Shown one piece after another: positions 16,804 through 24,834 of a DNA stretch of 33,310 bases (position 1 is its first letter; every line of letters starts with the position of its first letter). The notes under the pieces were generated by a model. It did not search any database and was not told where the DNA came from. It saw nothing but the letters and a program-made list of their open reading frames with translations. Position numbers and translations under genes: made by a program. The stretch is from Chryseobacterium gleum (GTDB taxonomy: Bacteria > Bacteroidota > Bacteroidia > Flavobacteriales_D > Crocinitomicaceae). The stretch lies in assembly GCA_945888625.1 (NCBI GenBank), contig CAMDAH010000021.1, positions 1-33,310 on the forward strand, written 5' to 3'.

Positions 16804-19800
16804 ATGCCCGAAAAGTATCCCGAATATACTGGATTAAACTTACCCCTTGTTGCATCGGAAATATTAAAACATTGGGAGCAAAACAAGGTGTTTGATTTGT
16901 CTATTTCAAAGCGGGAAAATTGTACCCCATTTGTTTTTTTTGAGGGACCTCCCTCGGCAAACGGCCTTCCAGGCATACATCACGTTATGGGAAGAACGAT
17001 AAAGGATCTTTTTTGTAGATACAAGACCTTGAAAGGTTTTCAAGTCAAACGAAAAGCAGGATGGGACACCCACGGCCTACCAGTTGAGCTGGGTGTAGAG
17101 AAAGAATTGGGAATTACAAAAGAGGATATTGGCAAAACAATTAGCATCGACGACTATAATCTGGCATGTAAAAATGCCGTGATGCGCTACACAGACATTT
17201 GGAACGACCTCACCACAAAAATGGGTTACTGGGTGGACAAAGAGCATCCTTACGTTACCTATGAAACGAAGTACATGGAATCCGTTTGGTGGCTTATTGG
17301 GGAGCTGTACAGAAAAAACTTGATGTACAAAGGGTATACTATTCAGCCTTATTCTCCAAAGGCCGGAACCGGACTGTCCACACATGAATTAAATCAGCCG
17401 GATTGTTATAAAACAGTAAAAGACACCTCGGTGACTGCGATGTTTCGTGCCAAGAGTGACACAAAAAAAAATTTTAATGTCGAATTTTGTCACGGCGACA
17501 CCTACTTTCTAGCATGGACCACTACGCCTTGGACACTGCCATCGAACACCGCGCTTACCGTTGGCGATGAAATTGAATACGCCCTTGTTGCAACTTATAA
17601 TCAGTATACATTTGAGGCTATTTCAGTCGTGCTTGCTAAAAAACTTATCGACTATCAGTTTGGAAAAGGATTTCATCAAGCGGAAAATGAATCTAAACTA
17701 AAATCCTACAAATCAACAGATAATTCAATTCCTTTTTTGTTTTTAGGAAGCTGCTTGGGAAAGCAGCTAATTGGCACACAATACGAACAATTACTGCCTT
17801 ATTGTTTGCCTGATGAAAACCCAAGCGCTGCCTTTCATGTTATAAGTGGTGACTTTGTTACAACAGACGATGGCACAGGAATCGTGCATACTGCTCCGAC
17901 ATTTGGAGCCGACGATGCGCGTGTGGCAAAATTAGCAAATATTCCGGCTATGCTTGTTCGTGACGAAAACGACGCCCTTGTTCCATTGGTTAATCTTCAA
18001 GGAAAGTTTCGAAAAGAGGTGGTCGATTTTGCTGGAATGTATGTGAAAAATGAATATTATCCAGATGGGGAAGCTCCAGAGCGGTCTGTAGATGTGCAAA
18101 TTGCAATCAAACTAAAACAAGAAAACAAAGCATTTAAAGTAGAAAAATACGAGCATAGTTACCCACATTGTTGGCGAACAGACAAGCCAATCCTTTATTA
18201 TCCCCTTGATTCTTGGTTCATTCGGGTTAGCGACAACAAGGAACGACTGGTTAAGCTAAATAATACCATTAACTGGCAGCCCGCGAGCACTGGACAGGGG
18301 CGGTTTGGAAAATGGCTAGAAAATGCAAACGACTGGAACCTCTCACGCTCAAGGTATTGGGGTATTCCAATTCCAATTTGGTCAACGGAGGACGGAAAAG
18401 AACGACGATGTATTACCGCGTTATCGGAACTCAAAATTGCCTGTCAAGAGTCGGTTTCGATTGGATTCATGCAAGTAAATCCACTGGCTACCTTCGATGA
18501 AGATGACTTGTCTGACGAAAACTATGAACGAATTGACATTCATAAGCACCAAGTTGATAAAATCATTTTAGTAGCTAGCAATGGAGAAAAAATGAAAAGA
18601 GAATCCGACCTCATCGATGTGTGGTTTGATTCAGGTGCCATGCCTTATGCCCAATGGCACTATCCTTTCGAAAACAAGGAACTTATCGATAATAACGAAG
18701 CGTTTCCAGCTGATTTTATTGCGGAAGGTGTTGATCAAACGCGCGGTTGGTTTTACACACTTCACACTATTGCTGCACTGGTCTTTGATAAAGTCGCTTA
18801 CAAAAACGTGCTTTCTAACGGCCTAGTTTTAGATAAAAACGGTCTTAAAATGTCGAAAAGACTCGGAAATAGTGTCGACCCTTTCGAAACACTAGAAAAA
18901 TTTGGCCCCGATGCAACGCGCTGGTACATGGTTACAAATGCACAGCCTTGGGACAATCTTAAGTTTAATTTCGATGGCATCACAGAAGTACAGCGCAAAT
19001 TTTTCGGGACGCTATACAACACCTATTCGTTCTTTGCGCTGTATGCTAATATTGATCAATTTGATTCCCAAGACGCCGAACTGGCATTAGTAAATCGACC
19101 AGAAATTGATCGTTGGATAATCTCAAAGTTAAACAGCCTAATTCAAGATGTTGACGCCGCTTTTTCTGCCTATGAGCCCACAAAAGCAGGTCGATTAATT
19201 CAAGAATTTGTGTGTGATCAACTGTCTAATTGGTACGTAAGACTTTGTCGAAGACGATTTTGGAAAAGCGATGATGCTGTGGATAAACGAGCGGCTTACC
19301 AAACACTCTATACCTGTTTAAAGCAAGTTACTATCCTTGCCTCGCCAATTGCTCCTTTTTTTATGGACCGCTTATTTTTGGATTTAACTAAATCTGGCGG
19401 CACAAAAGATATTGCCTCCGTACATTTATGTGATTTTCCCTTGGTTAACGAATCAGAAATTGATCGAGCACTTGAATCGAGAATGATTATTGCTCAGCGT
19501 TTATCCTCCTTAGTTCTTGGGCTAAGAAAAAAAGAAAAAATTCGGGTTAGACAACCTTTAGCGCGGCTATTAGTACCCGTATTAAATGACGATTTCGCAA
19601 AAAGTCTAACGGAAATTCAAGATCTGATCCTTTCCGAAGTAAATGTAAAAGCCCTAAGTTTAATAAAAGACGACGGTGAAATGTTGGTGAAGAATATAAA
19701 ACCAAACTTTAAATCTATCGGCAAAAAATTTGGTGGGCAAATGAAAAGCATCTCGGCAAAAGTGGCGTCTTTTGAACAAGTTGACATCCGCAAAATAGAA

Positions 19801-20220
19801 GAAAGTGGCCTGTGGGAGGAAGAAATGGATGGCGTAGTCGTAACACTAGAATTGACCGACTTTGAAATCACAGCAAAAGACATCCCCGGGTGGTTAGTTG
19901 CTAACGACGGAGAGCTGACAGTTGCCTTGGATATAACGATAACTGAAGAATTGCAAGCGGAGGGAATAGCGCGAGAATTTGTTAATAGAATCCAAACCTT
20001 AAGAAAAGAACGCAACTTTGAGGTTAGTGATCGAATAGTTGTGTCTTTCACAACAACAGAATCTATTTCAACTGCGCTAAAAAATAACGCTGCATACATT
20101 TGTGCCGAAATTCTTGCAGACAAGCTTGATGCTTCCGCTTCTTTGCCTGAATCAATAAGCCTAGATATTGAAACGGAAGGAGACTTGCTCGTATTTCTTA
20201 AACGAAGCACTGTAACATAA
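16804..20220 (+). CDS. ileS: Isoleucyl-tRNA synthetase, type 2-like with GIHH signature
   Basis: Charges tRNA-Ile and edits misactivated valine. The 1138 residues match the long eukaryote-like bacterial type. The class I signature 1, HIGH in most enzymes, reads GIHH at 57-60 within PPSANGLPGIHHVMGRTIKD; WDTHGLPVELGVEKELGI follows. The editing domain (CP1, ~200-400) has WTTTPWTLPSNTALTVG and DDGTGIVHTAPTFGADD. KMSKR is intact at 682-686 (LKMSKRLGNSVDPFE). The C-terminal part holds the anticodon-binding helices and tail; I see no terminal zinc-finger cysteines as in E. coli IleS. The orphan biotin-carrier gene follows after 12 nt. Confidence 0.96.
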   Translation: MPEKYPEYTGLNLPLVASEILKHWEQNKVFDLSISKRENCTPFVFFEGPPSANGLPGIHHVMGRTIKDLFCRYKTLKGFQVKRKAGWDTHGLPVELGVEKELGITKEDIGKTISIDDYNLACKNAVMRYTDIWNDLTTKMGYWVDKEHPYVTYETKYMESVWWLIGELYRKNLMYKGYTIQPYSPKAGTGLSTHELNQPDCYKTVKDTSVTAMFRAKSDTKKNFNVEFCHGDTYFLAWTTTPWTLPSNTALTVGDEIEYALVATYNQYTFEAISVVLAKKLIDYQFGKGFHQAENESKLKSYKSTDNSIPFLFLGSCLGKQLIGTQYEQLLPYCLPDENPSAAFHVISGDFVTTDDGTGIVHTAPTFGADDARVAKLANIPAMLVRDENDALVPLVNLQGKFRKEVVDFAGMYVKNEYYPDGEAPERSVDVQIAIKLKQENKAFKVEKYEHSYPHCWRTDKPILYYPLDSWFIRVSDNKERLVKLNNTINWQPASTGQGRFGKWLENANDWNLSRSRYWGIPIPIWSTEDGKERRCITALSELKIACQESVSIGFMQVNPLATFDEDDLSDENYERIDIHKHQVDKIILVASNGEKMKRESDLIDVWFDSGAMPYAQWHYPFENKELIDNNEAFPADFIAEGVDQTRGWFYTLHTIAALVFDKVAYKNVLSNGLVLDKNGLKMSKRLGNSVDPFETLEKFGPDATRWYMVTNAQPWDNLKFNFDGITEVQRKFFGTLYNTYSFFALYANIDQFDSQDAELALVNRPEIDRWIISKLNSLIQDVDAAFSAYEPTKAGRLIQEFVCDQLSNWYVRLCRRRFWKSDDAVDKRAAYQTLYTCLKQVTILASPIAPFFMDRLFLDLTKSGGTKDIASVHLCDFPLVNESEIDRALESRMIIAQRLSSLVLGLRKKEKIRVRQPLARLLVPVLNDDFAKSLTEIQDLILSEVNVKALSLIKDDGEMLVKNIKPNFKSIGKKFGGQMKSISAKVASFEQVDIRKIEESGLWEEEMDGVVVTLELTDFEITAKDIPGWLVANDGELTVALDITITEELQAEGIAREFVNRIQTLRKERNFEVSDRIVVSFTTTESISTALKNNAAYICAEILADKLDASASLPESISLDIETEGDLLVFLKRSTVT

Positions 20221-20232
20221 ATACAACTTACT

Positions 20233-20700
20233 ATGAAAAACAATGATTGGTATTTTAACAACGACCCTATTCAAAGTGCAGAAGGTGCAATTGTGGAGTG
20301 GCACAATCACAAGTTTTTTGATTTAATTTTTCGCGGAAAAGTTTTTCATGGAGAAATTCAAGAGGAGAAAACAGAGGAAAGAAAACTAAGCATCAAAATA
20401 AATCATCGGATTTTTGAAGTGCGTAAAAAACACGAGTTAGATGATTTAATCGCCTCACTGGGTTTCGATAAAGTTCAAATAAAAAAAATTAAAGATTTTA
20501 AATCGCCTATGCCGGGAAGAATTGTATCTATAAATGTAAATGAAGGGCAGGAGGTCGCTCCTGGAGATGCGTTACTATCGTTAGAGGCCATGAAAATGGA
20601 AAACACATTAAAAGCGGATGGAAAGGGTATTGTTAAACTGATTTTAGTGAAGGAAGGCTCTATCGTAGAAAAAGGCAGTGTTTTAATTGAATTTTTTTAA
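20233..20700 (+). CDS. Biotin carboxyl carrier-type (biotin/lipoyl attachment) protein without adjacent carboxylase
   Basis: A 155-residue protein with a C-terminal biotinyl domain. SPMPGRIVSINVNEGQEV (91-108) leads to EAMKMENTLKADGKG with the modified lysine at K121. AMKMEN is the biotin consensus, and PMPG upstream is typical of propionyl-CoA, acyl-CoA or decarboxylase-type carriers. The N-terminal ~85 residues are charged, not the Ala/Pro linker of AccB. In many Bacteroidota such carriers sit beside an acyl-CoA carboxylase pair; here the neighbours are ileS (12 nt upstream) and ppk1 (55 nt downstream). Its partner enzyme is therefore encoded elsewhere and unknown. It is likely cotranscribed with ileS. 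Confidence 0.88.
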   Translation: MKNNDWYFNNDPIQSAEGAIVEWHNHKFFDLIFRGKVFHGEIQEEKTEERKLSIKINHRIFEVRKKHELDDLIASLGFDKVQIKKIKDFKSPMPGRIVSINVNEGQEVAPGDALLSLEAMKMENTLKADGKGIVKLILVKEGSIVEKGSVLIEFF

Positions 20701-20755
20701 CAAAACGAAAACAAGAGTTGCTTTGCATTGTCTAATTTGTTGTTAATCTAAACGC

Positions 20756-22798
20756 ATGAAAATAGTAAATAGAGAGTTGAGTTGGCTTGCTTTCAATGAG
20801 CGTGTATTACAAGAGGCACTTGATGAAAAGGTTCCCCTAATTGAACGTATGCGCTTTCTTGGAATATACTCCAATAATATGGATGAATTCTACCGAGTTA
20901 GGGTAGCCAACATTCGACGCTTATTAAGCTTTAAAAAACAAAAGATGAGCGGCTTCAATGGAAATGCCGAAGAGCTCTACAAGGAAATTAGGCGAGTTGT
21001 TTTAAAACAACAAGAAAAGTTTGAACATGCCTATCAAGAAATTATAGATGGATTGGCCCTCTTTGGTGTTTTACAACTTAACGAAAAAACAGTAAGTAAA
21101 GAACAAGAATCCTTACTGGCAGATTATTTTCATAAGGAACTCAAGCACGCCATCTTTCCAATAATGCTCAATAAGAAAGGGGCCTTTCCACGCTTGCGAG
21201 ATTATGCGATATACCTTGCTGTGAAAATCACACTGAAAGGCTCTGCTACTCGTTTTTCCCTGATTCAAATTCCACCGCAGTTGTCTCGTTTTTTTATTAT
21301 AAAAGAGGGTGATAAACAATATGTAATTATTCAAGACGATATAATTCGTCTTCATTTACGCGATATTTTCTCGATTTATAGCTTTACCACTATTGAGGCC
21401 TTTACGTTTAAATTTACACGAGATGCGGAATTAGACTTAGACGATGATATTTCTCTTTCGTTCTTTGAAAAAGTAGAAAAAGGGCTAAAACAACGAAAAA
21501 AAGGAGCGCCAGTACGATTTGTTTTTGATGAAAAGATGCCAAAAGATTTACTAGACTATCTTTTAATAGCATTGGAATTAACCCGCGGTATTAACACAAT
21601 TCCCGGAGGTCGTTACCATAATTTTAAAGACTTTATTAGTTATCCGTCATTTAACTTGCCTGCTTTGCAATATCCGGTACAAATCCCTTGTAATCATCCT
21701 GAATTAGAAGATACACATAGTTTGTTAGACCACATTGTAAAGGAGGATGTGTTTCTCTATTTTCCCTACCAAAAATTTGATTATATCGTAGATCTATTGC
21801 GTGAGGCAGCTATTGATCCCAAAGTCCGTAGCGTTAAAATAAATATCTATCGGGTTGCAAAAAACTCACAAATAATGAACGCGCTGCTTGCTGCGGTGTT
21901 TAACGGCAAAGAAGTCTGTGTTATTTTGGAACTTCAAGCGCGATTTGATGAAGAAAACAATCTATATTGGTCGGATAGACTGCGGGAAAATGGCGCAAAA
22001 GTAATCCATGGCGCTCCAAATCTAAAAGTACATTCAAAAATGCTACAGATTTGTCGAGTTGTAGAGAAAAAAGAACAATTAATTAGTTACGTCGGCACTG
22101 GAAACTTTAACGAAAAGTCGTCCAAAATATACACTGACTTTGCCTTATTGACAAGTAAAACCGGTGTTGCCAACGAAATAAAAAGAGTATTTGGTTTGTT
22201 AGAAAATAACCTTGATCGTGTAATTTTCCGTCACTTAATTGTATCGCCTATTAATACCCGAAAAAAAATAGACAAGTTAATTGATACAGAAATAATTAAC
22301 GCGAAATCAGGAAAGCCTGCAGGCATTAAGATAAAATTAAATAACTTGACCGACGCTTCAATAATTGAAAAGTTATATGAGGCGAGTACGGCAGGTGTTA
22401 AGATAGAAATGATTATTCGTGGAATCTGTTGTCTAAAACCTGGTGTTAAAGGACAAAGTGAAAATATAACTGTTATAAGCATCGTGGATCGTTACTTAGA
22501 ACACGGACGCTTACTTATTTTCGAAAACAACGGAAAACCATGTTACTTTATTCTCAGCGCTGATTTCATGGAAAGAAACTTAGACAGCCGAATTGAAGTA
22601 GGAGTGCCAATATATAGCAAATCAATACAAGAAAGTTTGTTGCGCATTTTTGATTTCCAATGGAAAGGAAGCGTTAAATCTCGATTAATAACTGGCGACT
22701 TTAAAAACCAATACCGAAGAACCCAACTCGAGCCGTTTCATGCACAAGTTGAAACGTATCGATACTATGCTGAAAACAGTGCCACAAAAATAACTTGA
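20756..22798 (+). CDS. ppk1: Polyphosphate kinase 1
   Basis: Reversibly transfers the ATP gamma-phosphate onto polyphosphate. The 680 residues match the family (E. coli 688). NRELSWLAFNERVLQEA opens the N domain, and SNNMDEFYRVRVANIRRL follows. The phospholipase D-like C1 domain has LKVHSKMLQICR with the phospho-acceptor His426, then GTGNFNEKSSKIYTDFALL. The C2 domain has DRYLEHGRLLIF with the second conserved His583 and MERNLDSRIEVGVPI. I see no Bacteroidota-type promoter box in the 55-nt gap upstream, so it may be read through from ileS. Its stop lies 4 nt from the stop of the convergent glycosyltransferase gene. Confidence 0.96.
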   Translation: MKIVNRELSWLAFNERVLQEALDEKVPLIERMRFLGIYSNNMDEFYRVRVANIRRLLSFKKQKMSGFNGNAEELYKEIRRVVLKQQEKFEHAYQEIIDGLALFGVLQLNEKTVSKEQESLLADYFHKELKHAIFPIMLNKKGAFPRLRDYAIYLAVKITLKGSATRFSLIQIPPQLSRFFIIKEGDKQYVIIQDDIIRLHLRDIFSIYSFTTIEAFTFKFTRDAELDLDDDISLSFFEKVEKGLKQRKKGAPVRFVFDEKMPKDLLDYLLIALELTRGINTIPGGRYHNFKDFISYPSFNLPALQYPVQIPCNHPELEDTHSLLDHIVKEDVFLYFPYQKFDYIVDLLREAAIDPKVRSVKINIYRVAKNSQIMNALLAAVFNGKEVCVILELQARFDEENNLYWSDRLRENGAKVIHGAPNLKVHSKMLQICRVVEKKEQLISYVGTGNFNEKSSKIYTDFALLTSKTGVANEIKRVFGLLENNLDRVIFRHLIVSPINTRKKIDKLIDTEIINAKSGKPAGIKIKLNNLTDASIIEKLYEASTAGVKIEMIIRGICCLKPGVKGQSENITVISIVDRYLEHGRLLIFENNGKPCYFILSADFMERNLDSRIEVGVPIYSKSIQESLLRIFDFQWKGSVKSRLITGDFKNQYRRTQLEPFHAQVETYRYYAENSATKIT

Positions 22799-22802
22799 CG
22801 CA

Positions 22803-23828
22803 TTAGGCGTTTACCGCAAAGTCGGGTACTAATTCACGATTAACGACTTCATTTTTTTCAATAATGGAAGACAATATCTCTCTTGTTTGATTGGGGTAGT
22901 GTACTTCTATAATCTCCTTGCTTTGAAGCCAAGAAGTAACCACCCTTTTATTTAAAAGACATAACTTATCAATGATTGCTGCGCCCATTAACCTTAGGCT
23001 TTCCGCGTTACACAATTGTTCGTATTGTCCGGCCATGGGTATAACCATCAACTTCTTTCCCAAAAATAACGCTTCTGCTGGCAATTCGAATCCAGCACCA
23101 CAAAGCACGCCTTTACAGTCTTTAAGGCTTTTGGTGAAAACACTTTGGTCAATCGGTTTAATCCAAACATTATTTACACGGTAATCGTAAGTAGTATATT
23201 TTGAAAAAACTTGCCATTCCACGTCATAACAACAAAGGTTTTGAATAATTATATCGTCGTGATAAGCAGGTAAATACACCGTATAATAATCTTTACTAAC
23301 TGGATTTAACGCCCTTATTTTTTCCCTTATAACCGGCGTAAAAATACCTTCTGCATACTTTTCAAAATGAAAACCATACTTTTGTCTAGAAGGACAATAA
23401 TTAGATAATATAAAGGTACCAAGACGTGATTTTTCGACCGGTTTTGGAGAACTCGTATGGTTAACAGCCGCCTGATGGCTCAATTCTACGGATCGTACAC
23501 CATGATAGCGCGCTGACCATGCAGAAACAGGTTCGAAATCACTGATTATCAAATCATACTTTTTTGCTGGGAATTGTTTTATTTCGTTGGTAAACTGAAC
23601 AATATTGGTATTTAAAATTGTTTTTGCGATATCAACCCCTCCACTTTTAGAGGCCAAAAAGCTCATGCCTCGCAACGAATAATCTATTGAAAACTCGGTA
23701 TTTATTTGCGATTGATTACCACTCACAAGAATGTCTAAATCACAGATGCTTTTTAAAATCGGAACGATATCTTGTGCTCTACTTAAATGGCCATTACCAG
23801 TTCCTTGAATTGCATACAAAACCTTCAT
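22803..23828 (-). CDS. GT-B fold glycosyltransferase (MurG/UGT-like)
   Basis: A 341-residue glycosyltransferase of the group that resembles MurG and UDP-glucuronosyltransferases (Glyco_trans_1_3-like). The N-terminal donor/acceptor motif is MKVLYAIQGTGNGHLSRAQDI (residues 1-20), with the conserved GxGxGH-type loop. The C-terminal nucleotide-sugar site has CGAGFELPAEALFLGKKLMVIP and GQYEQLCNA, the usual G-E/P-A and Q residues. There are no transmembrane helices, so it is cytosolic or membrane-associated. The start overlaps the stop of the LpxH-like gene by four bases (ATGA, 23825-23828), implying a shared pathway, perhaps glycolipid assembly. The sugar and acceptor cannot be told from sequence. 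Confidence 0.82.
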   Translation of the reverse strand: MKVLYAIQGTGNGHLSRAQDIVPILKSICDLDILVSGNQSQINTEFSIDYSLRGMSFLASKSGGVDIAKTILNTNIVQFTNEIKQFPAKKYDLIISDFEPVSAWSARYHGVRSVELSHQAAVNHTSSPKPVEKSRLGTFILSNYCPSRQKYGFHFEKYAEGIFTPVIREKIRALNPVSKDYYTVYLPAYHDDIIIQNLCCYDVEWQVFSKYTTYDYRVNNVWIKPIDQSVFTKSLKDCKGVLCGAGFELPAEALFLGKKLMVIPMAGQYEQLCNAESLRLMGAAIIDKLCLLNKRVVTSWLQSKEIIEVHYPNQTREILSSIIEKNEVVNRELVPDFAVNA

Positions 23829-24685
23829 GATGCCTTATTATCAGTGACTAGAATGTTTTGTGTTATTTCCGCTAATAGTGTTTCCATCGACCAAGCGCTA
23901 TCCAACGATTTTTCAACTATTTCTTTTTTAGACTGAACAGGAAATGATTTGTCGTAGTGCATCATTTTCCATTCTCCCAAATTGTATTCTAAAGCGGTTG
24001 AATTTTCTACCCAATCGCCTGAGTTTAGGTATAACACTTTCTCGCCTTTTGAATTGGTAATGTACCTGATTTCGGGTTGGTGAATATGGCCACAAACAAC
24101 ATAATTATAGCCATTAGATATCGCCAATTCAGCCGCGGTTTCCTCAAAATTACTCACGTAACTAACAACGCCTTTAACGCCATCCTTAATTCGTTTGGAT
24201 AGGGATATTCTGCCTTTACCGAGTTTTTCGCTCATCCAATTCATTACCGTATTGATCATGATTAACAAATCGTAGCCCTTCCCTCCTAATTTCGCAATCC
24301 ATTTGGAATGGCGCATGGTCGTATCAAAAACATCGCCATGAAAAAACCACGCCGAGCCAGTAGACAATGGCAAAATCAACTTGTTTACAATTTCAAAATT
24401 GGCAATCTTAAATCCCTTAAATTTTCGTAACATTTCGTCGTGATTCCCTGTAATGTAGTAAACCATAGTACCACTGGTAAGAAAAGACGTTATCTCCCGT
24501 ATAACTTGCATGTGGGCACTCGGAAAATAACGCTTATTAAATTGCCATATATCAATAATATCACCATTTAAAATGAGCGTTTTGGGCTTGACGGTACGCA
24601 GATATAAAACCAACTCTGATGCTCTTGATCCAAAGGTTCCTAAATGAACATCTGATATTACAATTAATTCGACTTCCCTTCTCAT
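23825..24685 (-). CDS. Calcineurin-like metallophosphoesterase, LpxH (UDP-2,3-diacylglucosamine diphosphatase)-like
   Basis: A 286-residue metal-dependent phosphoesterase with all the fold's motifs: SDVHLG (D12, H14), NGDIIDIW (D42), TGNHDE (N81, H82), FFHGDVFD, and CGHIHQPEIR near 218-227, followed by LNSGDWVENS. The helical insert between HGD and CGHIH is characteristic of LpxH-type enzymes and their Bacteroidota paralogues. True LpxH cleaves UDP-2,3-diacylglucosamine to lipid X in lipid A synthesis. Whether this is the functional LpxH or a paralogue acting on another nucleotide-linked or phospholipid substrate is open, because no other lipid A gene is nearby. It is cotranscribed with the overlapping glycosyltransferase gene. 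A near-match -7 box (CACCTTTG, minus strand 24706-24699) lies upstream. Confidence 0.8.
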   Translation of the reverse strand: MRREVELIVISDVHLGTFGSRASELVLYLRTVKPKTLILNGDIIDIWQFNKRYFPSAHMQVIREITSFLTSGTMVYYITGNHDEMLRKFKGFKIANFEIVNKLILPLSTGSAWFFHGDVFDTTMRHSKWIAKLGGKGYDLLIMINTVMNWMSEKLGKGRISLSKRIKDGVKGVVSYVSNFEETAAELAISNGYNYVVCGHIHQPEIRYITNSKGEKVLYLNSGDWVENSTALEYNLGEWKMMHYDKSFPVQSKKEIVEKSLDSAWSMETLLAEITQNILVTDNKAS

Positions 24686-24834
24686 AATGCATTTTTATCA
24701 AAGGTGGCCGTTTAATATTAACTGTCTTTTAAGCCGGTGTTAAGGACTGTGTTTCTATTAATAGGGCATTGTTAATAACCCTTGTTAACGTAGCTAATTA
24801 ATAATGTATTCCTCGAATAAAAAAAGCGTAAAAG

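Noticed and set aside
19617..20261. 214-codon minus-strand frame across the ileS 3' end
   Set aside because: It is fully antisense to conserved ileS sequence and the start of the biotin-carrier gene. Its Ser-rich translation has no recognisable domain.
24769..24790. TTGTTAA / TTGTTAAC repeats downstream of the large surface-protein gene, possible terminator or attachment site
   Set aside because: The stem would be only about five A/T-rich pairs with no T-run. No mobile genes or target duplications are near, so chance is enough.
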